The notes beneath the pieces were generated by a model. That model worked only from the letters and a program-made list of their open reading frames with translations, searched no databases and had not been told where the DNA came from. From assembly GCA_910588365.1 (NCBI GenBank), contig CAJUQS010000159.1:1-56061 (forward strand): a stretch of 56,061 nucleotides of DNA, read 5' to 3'. Below are positions 23,934 through 32,763 of this stretch, one piece after another. Every line of letters starts with the position of its first letter. Positions within the stretch are counted from its first letter, which is position 1. The DNA comes from an uncultured Oscillospiraceae bacterium (GTDB lineage: Bacteria > Bacillota > Clostridia > Oscillospirales > Oscillospiraceae). Both the position numbers and the translations under genes were made by a program.

Positions 23934-26900
23934 TTACGGATTACCGGGGGTGACAGGAGGCAGGACGCCTTCACTGCCAGTTACCTCAACATTGATTGTC
24001 CCGGTTATCGCGTTGGATCCAGCGCCAATCGTTACAGAGACCACTGCAACGCCATTTCCCATGGCCTGAACGGTCAGTGTCGGATTGGTCATACTGCCGC
24101 TGGCATTAATAATCGTAGGACTGCCGGTTTTAATTTCCCAGCTGATCTGAGCGCCCGCATTGGCAGGCGTCAAATCAAGGGAGAACGTCTCAGCGGGGTT
24201 CCCCTTGCGCTCCCATTTGACGTCCCAGGTTCCATCGCCGTTTTTCGTAATGGAGGTTTTCGCCGCGTCGGTTGCATTTGAGGTTTCGGTGAAGTTTATA
24301 TCATTCAGCGCACCCTTCACAACGACACGGAAGCTGGCGGTTACTGGCTTGAATTCGCCGGAAGCTGTCTGGACAATCGCGCTCACTTTCACCGTTGTCG
24401 TGCCGATGCCAACGCCGGTGACCGTCCCGTTAAGAGATGTTGAGTTGCCCACGGTAGCTATCTTGGTATTTTCGGAGGTCCAGACCACATTTGTTACCGT
24501 ACCCTCGCCGCCCATCAGAGCGGCAGTTACGCTTTTGCTCGCTGTTCCATCAATTGTAATACCCGTAGCTCCGTCTACTGTGCCCATCCCAGTGAACATC
24601 AGATAGTAGTCGTTGTTCCCGCCGGAGGAGCCGTCGTTCAGGATCTGGCCCAGGGGGGAGCGCTCCAGATAGTCAGGATGGCTTCCCTTGATTCCCCATT
24701 CCACCTTGACATAGGTCGTTTCTTTATCCTGTACCAGGGTGATGGTCAGGGGTTCCTGGGCGATCTCGCCGCTGACATTCTGATAGAGTCCGCCGTCAAT
24801 ACGGATACTGGTACCCGGCGCCAGATTCTTAAAGTCAAGGCGGAAAGAGGTTACATTCGATCCGCTGCCGCCGCCGGCAGGAGAGACATTGACGGTTGTA
24901 TTGTCGGATTTGATCAGGTGCTGCTGGAACGTCTCGCTGTCAACGGGAACAAGCTGGCCGTCCGCACCCACGACATACAGGGGCTTGTCGAAGGACAGGA
25001 TAACTGAACCGTCATACCCGTCGCCAGTTGTAGACTTCTTCAGGGGGTCGCTCATGACGGCATCCCGCAGGTTCGGCGGCTGGGGATCGGACTGCTGCAC
25101 CGGGTCGAACGCCTTGAAGGAATCCAGCAGGTAATCCACGTTGGTGTCGGTCTCGGCCCGCTTGGTGCTCTGGGCCGCGGCCAGGATGACATACTGGGTG
25201 CCAAGGGAGATGTTGTTGAGCTTCTGGTTGGTAATGGCGTTGTTGCCCTTGGTCGTACCCGTACCATAGTCAATCCACATCTTGTCGCTGCCCACGCCGG
25301 TGCGGATGAGGTTATCCAGCAGCATACGGGCGTTCTCGCTGGCGTAGATGTCGAACACGGAGAAGCCGCCCTCAAAGGGAGCCGTGCTGCCGTTGCGGTT
25401 GGTGGGATAGAAGGCGGTGTCCTTGTTGGTACTGCCCAGCACATCGGAATAGCCGTAGGTGGTGGTCAGCGCGTCCAGCACGGTGAAATCAAGCTGGTTA
25501 CCGTGCGAATCTGTGCCCGTCTTCTTATCGTAGCAGCTGGGAAGCGCCGTCTTATCGCCCTTGACAAATTTGCCCTCTTTATCCAGAACATTACGGAACG
25601 GCTGGGTGAGGAAGGAAATCTGTCTCGCGTCAGACTGGGTGTAGACGCGGTAGATGGTATTGGAGGCGATGTCGGTCCACATATTCACCGATCCATTGCC
25701 CTGGTCGCGCAGGTTCAGCTTGGGCTTGGAGGTCTGCTCAGTGGTGAACTGATAGATGTACACGTGGGACAGGGTGTCCGCCTCGCCCTTGATGACGCAG
25801 TAGAGGTAATAGGTGGTGTCGGGCAGCAGGTCCTTCACCGTCACCGGCTCGGCCTTGAGGCCCGTGGACTTGAAGGAGCCGGTGATGACGTTGGAAAGAT
25901 CCTCGGAGGAGGCCGGGTCAAAGATGGCGTCCTTCAGCGGGCGGATGATCTTGTTCTCCTTTTCCGGGTCGTCATTCCCCGTGTAGCTGGCGCCTGTCGT
26001 GCCGCCCTTCATCCACCAGGGCATGGGTACCGAGCCGTTGACCGGCGGCTCATACCGTCCGTCCTTATCCTTGGCGATGTAGAAGTAATCGGAGTTGGAG
26101 ACAGGCTTTTTGTTGGGGTTGCTGTCGTCGTCTGGTCCCTTCTCGCGGTATGTCGGGATCTCCGGGACGCCCGTGCTGTTCTCCGCCCGGCCGATGGCGT
26201 AGTAGACAGTTCCCGGTGTCTTCAGGGTCAGGAACATGTCCGCGGTGGTGGAGGTGATGTTGGAGAAGGAGGGGGCGTTGTTGGCGAACTCCGGCAGGCG
26301 GCTGTCGCTGAACGCCTTGGACAGCTCCAGGGTGTCCTGCTGTGTCTTGGTTTCCGGGTTGGTCCAGCGGCCGATGGAGCGGGCGATGCCGCTGCCGGCC
26401 TTGCCCTTGAACTCGGTCCAGGTGGCCTTGGTGGGGGAGCCGTTGGTGCCCACCATGCCGTCCAGCTCGTTGGACTGGTCCGCGGCCGCGTTCACCTCGA
26501 AGTGGACCGTGTCGTTCCAGTACTTGGGCTCCTCCAGCTGGTCGATCTTGGTCATGGTGATGACGAACTCATAGCGCAGATCCTCGTCCAGGGTGGTCAG
26601 CCGGGGGAAGTTGGTGGAGTCGCACTTGTTGTAGAACTTGCTCAGGGAGCGGCCGCGCCACTGCTTCTCCTCGGGGCGCACGTCACCGCTGTTGCCCAGG
26701 TAGATCCAGCCGTTGTCGTCGGGGGTGTTGTCGCCCGGGTATCCGGTGTGGCGCTCAAAGCCGTTGCTGGAGGTGTACTTCGTTTCGCTGTCGGCGGGGG
26801 CGATATTCCCCTCGCTGTCAATAACACGGTAGTACAGGTCATAGGCGCAGGTGATGTCCGTGAAGAACAGCAGATCGTAGCTGATGTTGGCGCTGACGGT

Positions 26901-29900
26901 CTTGGTGGAGTTGGGCCGCATACGGAAGCTCATGTCGATGCGGTCCAGGGTGGTGGTGATGGTGCTGCCATTGCGCTTGTACGGTCCCTCGCTGCCGGCC
27001 ACACCGGGCTTGGTGAAGATGATGGTGGCGGGCTCCACAGTGAAGACGGGGACATTGTGCCCGCCGGCCAGGGAGCCGGCCTGGTTGGTCATGAAGTCCA
27101 CGCCGGTGCTGGGGACGATGGGATTCTGGTTGTCGGAGGTGTCGGTCAGGTTGTTGATGGTGAAGTAGTACTGGCCGCCGTTCTCCAGGTGCAGGCCCTC
27201 GCTGGGGAAGGTGACATCCACGGTGCCGTTGCTGTTGCGCGTGATGGTGGCCTTGGTGTAGTCGATGGTCTGCTTGCTCTCAAACGCGGCGTCCGGATCC
27301 AGGTTGTAGGCAACGTCTTCCACGGAGCCGTCGCTGGGATTGACCTTGTGGAGCCTGATGCTGCCGTACAGGTTTTCAGCCAGCTTCTTCAGGGCGGTCT
27401 TCTTGTCGGGGTTGCCATCCTGATAGTCCTTCCACAGATCGGAGAATGCCTTGCCGCCGCCGGAGCCGGTATAGCGCACATCCTCGGAGAAGGTGAGCAC
27501 GATGTCGGTATCGGAGGTGGGGTCCTGGGTGTTGTCCGTGCCGGAGAACTTGGTGAAGGTCTGGGAGACCTTGGGGCCGCTGTTGTCCAGCGTGTGGATG
27601 GTGATCTTCTTCACGCCGCCGGCGGAGTAGTTCCGGTCGGGACCGGCGTTGTCCTTGGCCACATAGTAGAAGTCGTAGGCGCTCTCCGGCTTCAGGCCGG
27701 AGACGGTGATGGTTCCGTCGGCGTTGGCCTTGGCGGTGACCTTGCCGGCCTTGCCGTCATTGCCGATGTTCATGCCGGAGACCACCTGCAGGATGGCGTA
27801 CTTGCTGTCCAGGGGGGCGGTGTCGCCGTCGGTGCCGGGCTCGGGCTTGGGGTAGGGCGTACCGGCGGGAACGGCCACCCAGTAGACGGTGCCGTCCTCA
27901 TCCAGACGGAAGGTCAGGCCCACGCTGGTGGCCTGGACCTTGTTCACCGTGGGATCGACGATGAACGTCGGCGGCGTCTCGTCATCGGTTTTGAAGGTCA
28001 GGGAGACCACCTTGGAGCTGTTGGCGCCGTTGGCGTCAACAAGCCAGAGGTAGAGGACGTAGGTGGTCTGCTCCTCCAGGACCACGTCGTTGACGCGGAA
28101 GGTATCCTCGGTGTTCTTGGTCACGTCCCGCACGCCGTAGCCCAGGCTGCCGACCACCGCGCCGGTCTTCAGCTCGTCGGGAGTGGGCGCCACGGCGCCC
28201 TCGGGCAGCAGCGCGTAGTAGAGCTTGCAGCTCTTGGTGGGCATGACCACCACCATGCTGTCGGTCTTGGAGACCTTGGACATATAGGGGTAGCCCTTGG
28301 CGAAATCGGGCACCGTGTTGTCCGGGGTGGTGAAGGAGATGACCTTGGTGGGACTGCGGTGGCCCCGGTCATCCACCAGCACAGCGGACAGGTAGTAGTT
28401 CCCGCCGGCGGTAAGCCCGGCAACGGCGGAGGAGACCTCCTCATTGCCCTTGGGGGAGAGGACGGAGCCGTTGCTCACGGCGATGGAGCCGTAGGCCGGA
28501 GGCTTGATGAGATCGTCGGCCTCCACGGATCCGTCGGTGATGGGGCTGACAGCCCAGTAGATGGTGCCCCGCTTGTTGGTGGAGAACACGGCGGTAATGG
28601 AGTTGGGGGCGATATCCTGGGCCTGGGGATAGCCGGCCAGGATCAGGGGCTCCATGGAGGACTCTTCGGCAGCTGTGGAGTCCATCTCCACGCCGTCGAT
28701 GACCGCGGTGATGCCCGGGCGGATCTCGATCTGGTCGGGCAGCATTTCCACGGTGCAGCCGGGGGCGTTGACCACCAGCTTCTCGATGTCGCCCTCGCCG
28801 ATGACGTTGGTGCCCACATCCAGATTCAGCTCCTTGACCACGGTGTTCCGGTCAATGACGACAGTGGAATCGGTGGCGGCCTCGTCAATGGTCAGCTTCT
28901 TGACCGTGCCCTTGGCGGCCCGGACCTGGGAGTTGGGGGTGCGGTTGACGACCTCCTCAATCCGGCCGGCCAGATCCAGCTGGATGGGGGGGTACTCACC
29001 GGTCTCCGGGTCGGGGGTGCCCTCCAGGGAGATGTATTTGAGGCCCATGCCGTCGGGGGTGTTGTCCTCGATGTAGGCGCTGGTGCGCACGGTGGTATTG
29101 CCGATCTCGGTGATGCCGTCGGCCTTCAGCGTGACGTAGTGGTCCTGAAGGTTGTCCACCAGCAGCTCGTCGGCGGTGACGTTGCGCAGCAGAATGCTGG
29201 CCTGGCCGCCCTCGCTCTCGCCGGTGCCGCTGGCGATGATGCGGCCCAGGACGGTGACGTTCTCCAGCTTCACGCCGCCCAGGCCCACGCCGCCGGTGAC
29301 GTACAGATCGCCGCTGATGACGGTATCCCGCAGCGTCACGCCGTCAGCGGAGATGGTCACGTTGCCGAACACGCCGCCCAGGGAGTAGTCCCCCGCCTCC
29401 TGGAGGGGGGTGCCCACGATGCGGGAGAGCATGGCGGCCATCTCGCCCCAGCTCAGATCCTTCTGAGGCTTGAAGGTGCCGTCGTCATAGCCGCCCACCA
29501 GGTAGTGCTCCAGGGAGGACTTGACCGTTCCCCGGGCCCAGGAGCTGATGTCCCGGGCGTCGGTGAAGTCCAGGATCTCCCCGGCCGACTCCTGAAGCAT
29601 CATGTTCCGCCCCAGGATGGTGGCGGCGGTCTCCCGGTTGAGGGGGTCGTTGGGGGAGGCCGTGGTGGGGGAGGTGCCGTTGATGTACCGGGCGTTGTAG
29701 GCTATGCCCACATCGTCATAGAACCAGTCGGTGACCGCCACGTCGGTGAAGGGCGTCTCGCCCACGTCGTCATAGCCGTAGGCCCGGTTGGTGATGGCCA
29801 TGAAGTCGGCCCGCGTCAGCTCCCCGTCGGGGCTGTTCGCCTGGTCGGGCCGGATAAAGCCCCACTCCACCAGCTGGTTGAGGTAGCCGTCCGCCCAGTG

Positions 29901-30017
29901 GGCCGACGCCTCGCCGGTGAAGCCGGGCACCAGTCCCAGTATCAGGACCGCGGCCAGCAGAAGGGATATCGCCCGCGTCCTCAGCGGACTGCGGGGCGAA
30001 CGCTGTTTCTGTTGCAT
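23934..30017 (-). CDS. Giant secreted protein: N-terminal SLH domains, beta-helix-like region, Ig/FN3-like repeats
   Basis: This 2027-residue protein starts at ATG 30017 (MQQKQRSPRSPLRTRAISLLL), after AAAGGAGTC. A signal peptide covers about 1-42. Three SLH domains (about 43-215) are N-terminal, unlike the other two SLH proteins here. A repetitive VxLxNVTV-type stretch (about 220-440) looks like a right-handed beta-helix. Then come several FN3-like modules (for example TIYWAV ... LTAGGNYYLSAVLVDDRG), SbsA-Ig-like segments with IVLTFSEDV and VILSFDKPL, and a C-terminal Big_2-like domain (about 1850-1940) ending in PPVTPGNP. No enzyme motif is visible. It is probably an S-layer-associated adhesin or scaffold. 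The 3' ~1.1 kb is visibly poorer in GC than the rest. Confidence 0.85.
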   Translation of the reverse strand: MQQKQRSPRSPLRTRAISLLLAAVLILGLVPGFTGEASAHWADGYLNQLVEWGFIRPDQANSPDGELTRADFMAITNRAYGYDDVGETPFTDVAVTDWFYDDVGIAYNARYINGTSPTTASPNDPLNRETAATILGRNMMLQESAGEILDFTDARDISSWARGTVKSSLEHYLVGGYDDGTFKPQKDLSWGEMAAMLSRIVGTPLQEAGDYSLGGVFGNVTISADGVTLRDTVISGDLYVTGGVGLGGVKLENVTVLGRIIASGTGESEGGQASILLRNVTADELLVDNLQDHYVTLKADGITEIGNTTVRTSAYIEDNTPDGMGLKYISLEGTPDPETGEYPPIQLDLAGRIEEVVNRTPNSQVRAAKGTVKKLTIDEAATDSTVVIDRNTVVKELNLDVGTNVIGEGDIEKLVVNAPGCTVEMLPDQIEIRPGITAVIDGVEMDSTAAEESSMEPLILAGYPQAQDIAPNSITAVFSTNKRGTIYWAVSPITDGSVEADDLIKPPAYGSIAVSNGSVLSPKGNEEVSSAVAGLTAGGNYYLSAVLVDDRGHRSPTKVISFTTPDNTVPDFAKGYPYMSKVSKTDSMVVVMPTKSCKLYYALLPEGAVAPTPDELKTGAVVGSLGYGVRDVTKNTEDTFRVNDVVLEEQTTYVLYLWLVDANGANSSKVVSLTFKTDDETPPTFIVDPTVNKVQATSVGLTFRLDEDGTVYWVAVPAGTPYPKPEPGTDGDTAPLDSKYAILQVVSGMNIGNDGKAGKVTAKANADGTITVSGLKPESAYDFYYVAKDNAGPDRNYSAGGVKKITIHTLDNSGPKVSQTFTKFSGTDNTQDPTSDTDIVLTFSEDVRYTGSGGGKAFSDLWKDYQDGNPDKKTALKKLAENLYGSIRLHKVNPSDGSVEDVAYNLDPDAAFESKQTIDYTKATITRNSNGTVDVTFPSEGLHLENGGQYYFTINNLTDTSDNQNPIVPSTGVDFMTNQAGSLAGGHNVPVFTVEPATIIFTKPGVAGSEGPYKRNGSTITTTLDRIDMSFRMRPNSTKTVSANISYDLLFFTDITCAYDLYYRVIDSEGNIAPADSETKYTSSNGFERHTGYPGDNTPDDNGWIYLGNSGDVRPEEKQWRGRSLSKFYNKCDSTNFPRLTTLDEDLRYEFVITMTKIDQLEEPKYWNDTVHFEVNAAADQSNELDGMVGTNGSPTKATWTEFKGKAGSGIARSIGRWTNPETKTQQDTLELSKAFSDSRLPEFANNAPSFSNITSTTADMFLTLKTPGTVYYAIGRAENSTGVPEIPTYREKGPDDDSNPNKKPVSNSDYFYIAKDKDGRYEPPVNGSVPMPWWMKGGTTGASYTGNDDPEKENKIIRPLKDAIFDPASSEDLSNVITGSFKSTGLKAEPVTVKDLLPDTTYYLYCVIKGEADTLSHVYIYQFTTEQTSKPKLNLRDQGNGSVNMWTDIASNTIYRVYTQSDARQISFLTQPFRNVLDKEGKFVKGDKTALPSCYDKKTGTDSHGNQLDFTVLDALTTTYGYSDVLGSTNKDTAFYPTNRNGSTAPFEGGFSVFDIYASENARMLLDNLIRTGVGSDKMWIDYGTGTTKGNNAITNQKLNNISLGTQYVILAAAQSTKRAETDTNVDYLLDSFKAFDPVQQSDPQPPNLRDAVMSDPLKKSTTGDGYDGSVILSFDKPLYVVGADGQLVPVDSETFQQHLIKSDNTTVNVSPAGGGSGSNVTSFRLDFKNLAPGTSIRIDGGLYQNVSGEIAQEPLTITLVQDKETTYVKVEWGIKGSHPDYLERSPLGQILNDGSSGGNNDYYLMFTGMGTVDGATGITIDGTASKSVTAALMGGEGTVTNVVWTSENTKIATVGNSTSLNGTVTGVGIGTTTVKVSAIVQTASGEFKPVTASFRVVVKGALNDINFTETSNATDAAKTSITKNGDGTWDVKWERKGNPAETFSLDLTPANAGAQISWEIKTGSPTIINASGSMTNPTLTVQAMGNGVAVVSVTIGAGSNAITGTINVEVTGSEGVLPPVTPGNP

Positions 30018-30052
30018 AGAAAAGTGACTCCTTTCTTGACTTGAACGGCCTC

Positions 30053-30112
30053 CATCCTTTTCCTTGAAAGAAAAAGGATCAAAAAAACTTTTTGGAAAAA
30101 CACCGTTTTGCC
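30053..30112 (-). repeat. Two-hairpin intergenic repeat, copy f
   Basis: An A/T hairpin (ATCCTTTTCCTT / AAAAAGGAT), the linker and a degraded GC-type hairpin lie 36 nt upstream of the giant SLH gene. It faces copy g across ~33 nt. Confidence 0.7.
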
Positions 30113-30145
30113 TGCTATCCCCCGGGCGTCTATCCTGGAAAATAT

Positions 30146-30211
30146 GGCGAAACGGCAGTTTCGGCACAAAAATTTCTTTTGATTCTTTTCTTTGATTCAA
30201 AGAAAAGAATG
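30146..30211 (+). repeat. Two-hairpin intergenic repeat, copy g
   Basis: The hairpin GCGAAACGGCAGTTTCGGC, the linker and the A/T hairpin ATTCTTTTCTTTG / CAAAGAAAAGAAT end 12 nt from the PilZ gene stop, A/T hairpin nearest the gene. Confidence 0.85.
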
Positions 30212-30223
30212 GCTGCCAGGTTC

Positions 30224-30817
30224 TTACGCCTTGGCCGCCCGGGGGCGGCTGACCTGGATGCTGAAAACGGCCTTGCGGATCATGACCTCCTCGTCCAGGC
30301 ACAGATCCACGAAGCGCCCCGCGTACAGGGGCCAAGGCTTCTCGGTGGGGAGCTCGCGCAGGATGCGGAGCTTGAGCAGCAGGGGGGAATCGGTGACCGG
30401 CAGGACCACCTGGACCACCTCGTTGGACTTCAGCGCCCGCTCGGTGTGGAAGGCCAGGCCGCCGCAGCTGAGATCGTGGCCCTGGATGGGGCGCTGGCCC
30501 TTCCAAAAGCCGCTGACCGGGTACATCACGCTTTCAAAGTCGGTCTGGATGCGCAGGTTCTCCCGGGCCTGGGCGCCCAGCACCTCGCCGGGCCGGATCA
30601 CCAGCCGGGGCCCGCGCTGCATGGTGACCACGCCGCGCTTGGAGGTCATGCTGTTGTCCAGGCCGATGAGCTGGACCTCGCCCACCTTGATGTAGTCCGT
30701 GTCGTCGTCCTCCTGGAGCAGGCGCATCTGCACCACCTCCGCTCCGGGCGGGGACTCCAGCACGGCCTGGGCCAGCGGGATGCCCTCGCGGTTCAGAATC
30801 AGGTATAGTCGTTCCAT
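30224..30817 (-). CDS. PilZ-domain protein (YcgR/DgrA-like c-di-GMP effector)
   Basis: This 197-residue protein starts at ATG 30817 rather than the TTG immediately before it, with AAAGGAGAG upstream. An N-terminal YcgR-like beta domain (about 1-95) precedes a PilZ domain (about 95-195). The two c-di-GMP-binding motifs are visible: RENLRI (R-x-x-x-R) and DLSCGGLAF ((D/N)-x-S-x-x-G). Such proteins brake or tune flagellar rotation when c-di-GMP is high. The gene lies 35 nt downstream of the FlhB-like gene on the same strand, which supports a motility role. Confidence 0.88.
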   Translation of the reverse strand: MERLYLILNREGIPLAQAVLESPPGAEVVQMRLLQEDDDTDYIKVGEVQLIGLDNSMTSKRGVVTMQRGPRLVIRPGEVLGAQARENLRIQTDFESVMYPVSGFWKGQRPIQGHDLSCGGLAFHTERALKSNEVVQVVLPVTDSPLLLKLRILRELPTEKPWPLYAGRFVDLCLDEEVMIRKAVFSIQVSRPRAAKA

Positions 30818-30852
30818 CAATTCTCTCCTTTCGCTTCGCTCTGCCTGCGTTT

Positions 30853-31185
30853 CTACCGGGCGGCGTCCGCCCGTCTGTCAATGGCCTCCCGTTCCCGGCG
30901 GGATTTGTCCGGGTCGTTGGGGTCAAAGTTGAGGAAATATACATATATCTCAACGATGGCGCGGTACAGGGAGTCGGGGATCTCCTGCCCCAGCGCCAGC
31001 TGGGAAAGCATCGTGGCCAGGGAGTTGTCCTCATAGACGGGCACGCCGTTTTCCGAGGCCACCTCCACAATCTTTTCCGCCAGATAGCCCATGCCGGAGG
31101 CCACCACCACCGGCGCGCCATCGCCGCCCTCATAGCGCAGGGCTACAGCCCGGCCGCCGGGGCGGGTACCATCACGCTTTGACAT
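30853..31185 (-). CDS. FlhB C-terminal-domain homologue (FlhX / YlqH-like)
   Basis: This 110-residue stand-alone homologue of the cytoplasmic domain of the flagellar export-switch protein FlhB starts at ATG 31185 after AAGGAGAG. The sequence AVALRYEGGDGAPVVVASG, then KIVEVASENGVPVYEDNSLA, matches the FlhB_C pattern around and after the autocleavage site, but the NPTH motif itself is absent, as in FlhX/YlqH proteins. These can replace or modulate the FlhB C-domain in substrate switching. The gene overlaps the preceding ylqG-like gene by 14 nt, so the two are translationally coupled. The order ylqG-ylqH is conserved in Bacillus. Confidence 0.85.
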   Translation of the reverse strand: MSKRDGTRPGGRAVALRYEGGDGAPVVVASGMGYLAEKIVEVASENGVPVYEDNSLATMLSQLALGQEIPDSLYRAIVEIYVYFLNFDPNDPDKSRREREAIDRRADAAR

Positions 31186-32611
31186 TGATACTGTTCTCTC
31201 CTTCAAATATTCTCGGGAACACGCCGGAGATGGTCAGCGGCTTCTCCATGGCCTTGACCTCCACGCTGCCGGCGTTCATTCCGTTTTCCGTCAGGATCCG
31301 GGACAGCTCCCCCTGAAAGGTACCGGCAAAGGAGGCGATCGCCTCGGGGCAGTAGAGCTGAAGGTCCACGTTCTCCCGCTGGCAGGTGAGGACCATGTCG
31401 AAAAAGCCCAGGCCCTGGATGTCGATCTTGAAGAGGAACCGGATGGTGTTCTCCCGGTGCCCCTGCCCCTTTTTGAGATTGTCCTCCGCGTCCGGATCCA
31501 CCCACAGCTCGCTGAACATCATCCGCCCGTTCCACTCCAGGGGGATGACCAGGTGCATCAGGGGCATGTAGACGCTCTCGTTGACCAGGAAGGCGGAGAC
31601 GATGTTGCGGAAGGCGTCCTGGGCCTCCGCCCCCGCCCCGCCCCGGAGGGCCCGCTGGGCGGTCCGGGCCAGCTGCCCGGCAAACTGGTCCTGCTCCGCC
31701 GCCTTGGCAAAGGCGTTGTGCTCCACCAGGTGCAGCAGCGCCGCGTCGCTCAACCCGCCCAGCCGCTCCCGGAGGGAGGCGTGGGCGCTGAGCTGGTGGA
31801 AGGCCTGGAGCAGCCCCTCCCGGGAGCTGTTCTCGTACCGGGCCACGTCCAGGGCAAGCATGGAGATCAGCGTCCGGGAGAGGCCCATATCGTTGGTCTT
31901 GGAGGTGTAGCTGGCCAGAAAGGGCATGATGGACCCCTGCAGCAGCTTCAGGCTCCCGGCCCTGTCCCCGCTCCCCAGCTTCTCCTGGAGCTCGGAAACC
32001 ATGTTGAGCAGCTGGTTCCCGTAGGTGGCGGGGATGGAGCGGGTGAGGCGGGTGAGGGTGCGCAGCAGGTTGCCCTGGATGTGCTGGGAGGAGGAATAGT
32101 CGCTGTAGCGCTTCAAAAACTGGAGGATGGACGAGCGCATCACATCGGATCCGCTGGTGCCGTAGGCCTCCCGCAGGATGGAGAACAGCGGCCCGGTGAA
32201 GCGGTTGCCCGCCTCCAGCTGGTTTTTGAGGAAGGAGGCCAGCTCCCCCTCGTCCATCTTCAGCATCTCCAGCAGCGCGGACATCTCCACGGCCATGCCC
32301 TCCCCCATGCCCGAGGAGACCACGGTGCCCTGGTAGGAGCGCAGGAGCTGGAGCAGGGTCTGGCTCAGCCCCGGGGTGTCGCTCAGCCGCTGGAGGAAGG
32401 TGAGGAAGTTGGAGTCATAGCGCAGGGCCTGGCCGCCGCCGGCTGTGTCGCCGTTGTCCTGGCGCTCCGTGCGGTTGTCCGGGCCGCTGACCCGGGTGGG
32501 GTCCGGCGCGTTCTGTATGCGGGGATCATTGGGTAGATTTGGCAGATTTCGGTTGATATTGCCGGTGTCATGGCCTGGAACCGGATTGGTCACACCAAGC
32601 AGATCTGGCAT
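31172..32611 (-). CDS. YlqG-like protein with FliK-type C-terminal domain
   Basis: This 479-residue protein starts at ATG 32611, with GGAG 8 nt upstream; a GTG 9 nt earlier is too close to that site. A low-complexity, N/P/D-rich N-terminus (about 1-60) leads to a long helical middle (about 65-350), then a C-terminal domain (about 365-479, ELWVDPDAED ... IRFLFKIDIQGLGFFDMVLTCQ) that resembles the hook-length-control FliK C-domain. In Bacillus the same arrangement (ylqG before ylqH) occurs. Function is unproven; it may be a secreted-ruler-like partner of the FlhB-like protein. It is divergently transcribed from cheA. Confidence 0.65.
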   Translation of the reverse strand: MPDLLGVTNPVPGHDTGNINRNLPNLPNDPRIQNAPDPTRVSGPDNRTERQDNGDTAGGGQALRYDSNFLTFLQRLSDTPGLSQTLLQLLRSYQGTVVSSGMGEGMAVEMSALLEMLKMDEGELASFLKNQLEAGNRFTGPLFSILREAYGTSGSDVMRSSILQFLKRYSDYSSSQHIQGNLLRTLTRLTRSIPATYGNQLLNMVSELQEKLGSGDRAGSLKLLQGSIMPFLASYTSKTNDMGLSRTLISMLALDVARYENSSREGLLQAFHQLSAHASLRERLGGLSDAALLHLVEHNAFAKAAEQDQFAGQLARTAQRALRGGAGAEAQDAFRNIVSAFLVNESVYMPLMHLVIPLEWNGRMMFSELWVDPDAEDNLKKGQGHRENTIRFLFKIDIQGLGFFDMVLTCQRENVDLQLYCPEAIASFAGTFQGELSRILTENGMNAGSVEVKAMEKPLTISGVFPRIFEGENSINVKA

Positions 32612-32649
32612 TGGCGACACTCCATTTCAATAAAAGTTTGTCTATGTCT

Positions 32650-32676
32650 TAATTTTTTGTCCTGTCCTGCCGATAT
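32650..32676 (+). promoter_or_regulatory. Candidate sigma-D (sigma-28) promoter of the che operon
   Basis: TAAT (32650-32653), 15 nt, then GCCGATAT (32669-32676) match the flagellar sigma consensus TAAA-N15-GCCGATAT at 11 of 12 positions. It lies 87 nt upstream of cheA in the divergent 152-bp gap. It implies that the che genes are expressed with late flagellar genes. Confidence 0.75.
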
Positions 32677-32763
32677 CCATGTTGATGAAGCCAGTGCGGG
32701 GGTATTTTGCCCTTTTGGCCCTCCCGCATGCAAAACCAAAATACGAAAAAAGGTGGCGTTTTT

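Noticed and set aside
25503..30044. 1513-codon open frame on the plus strand, opposite the giant SLH gene
   Set aside because: Same artefact: composition dominated by V/G/A/H/Q and no domains, while the minus strand encodes clear SLH and Ig-like domains.
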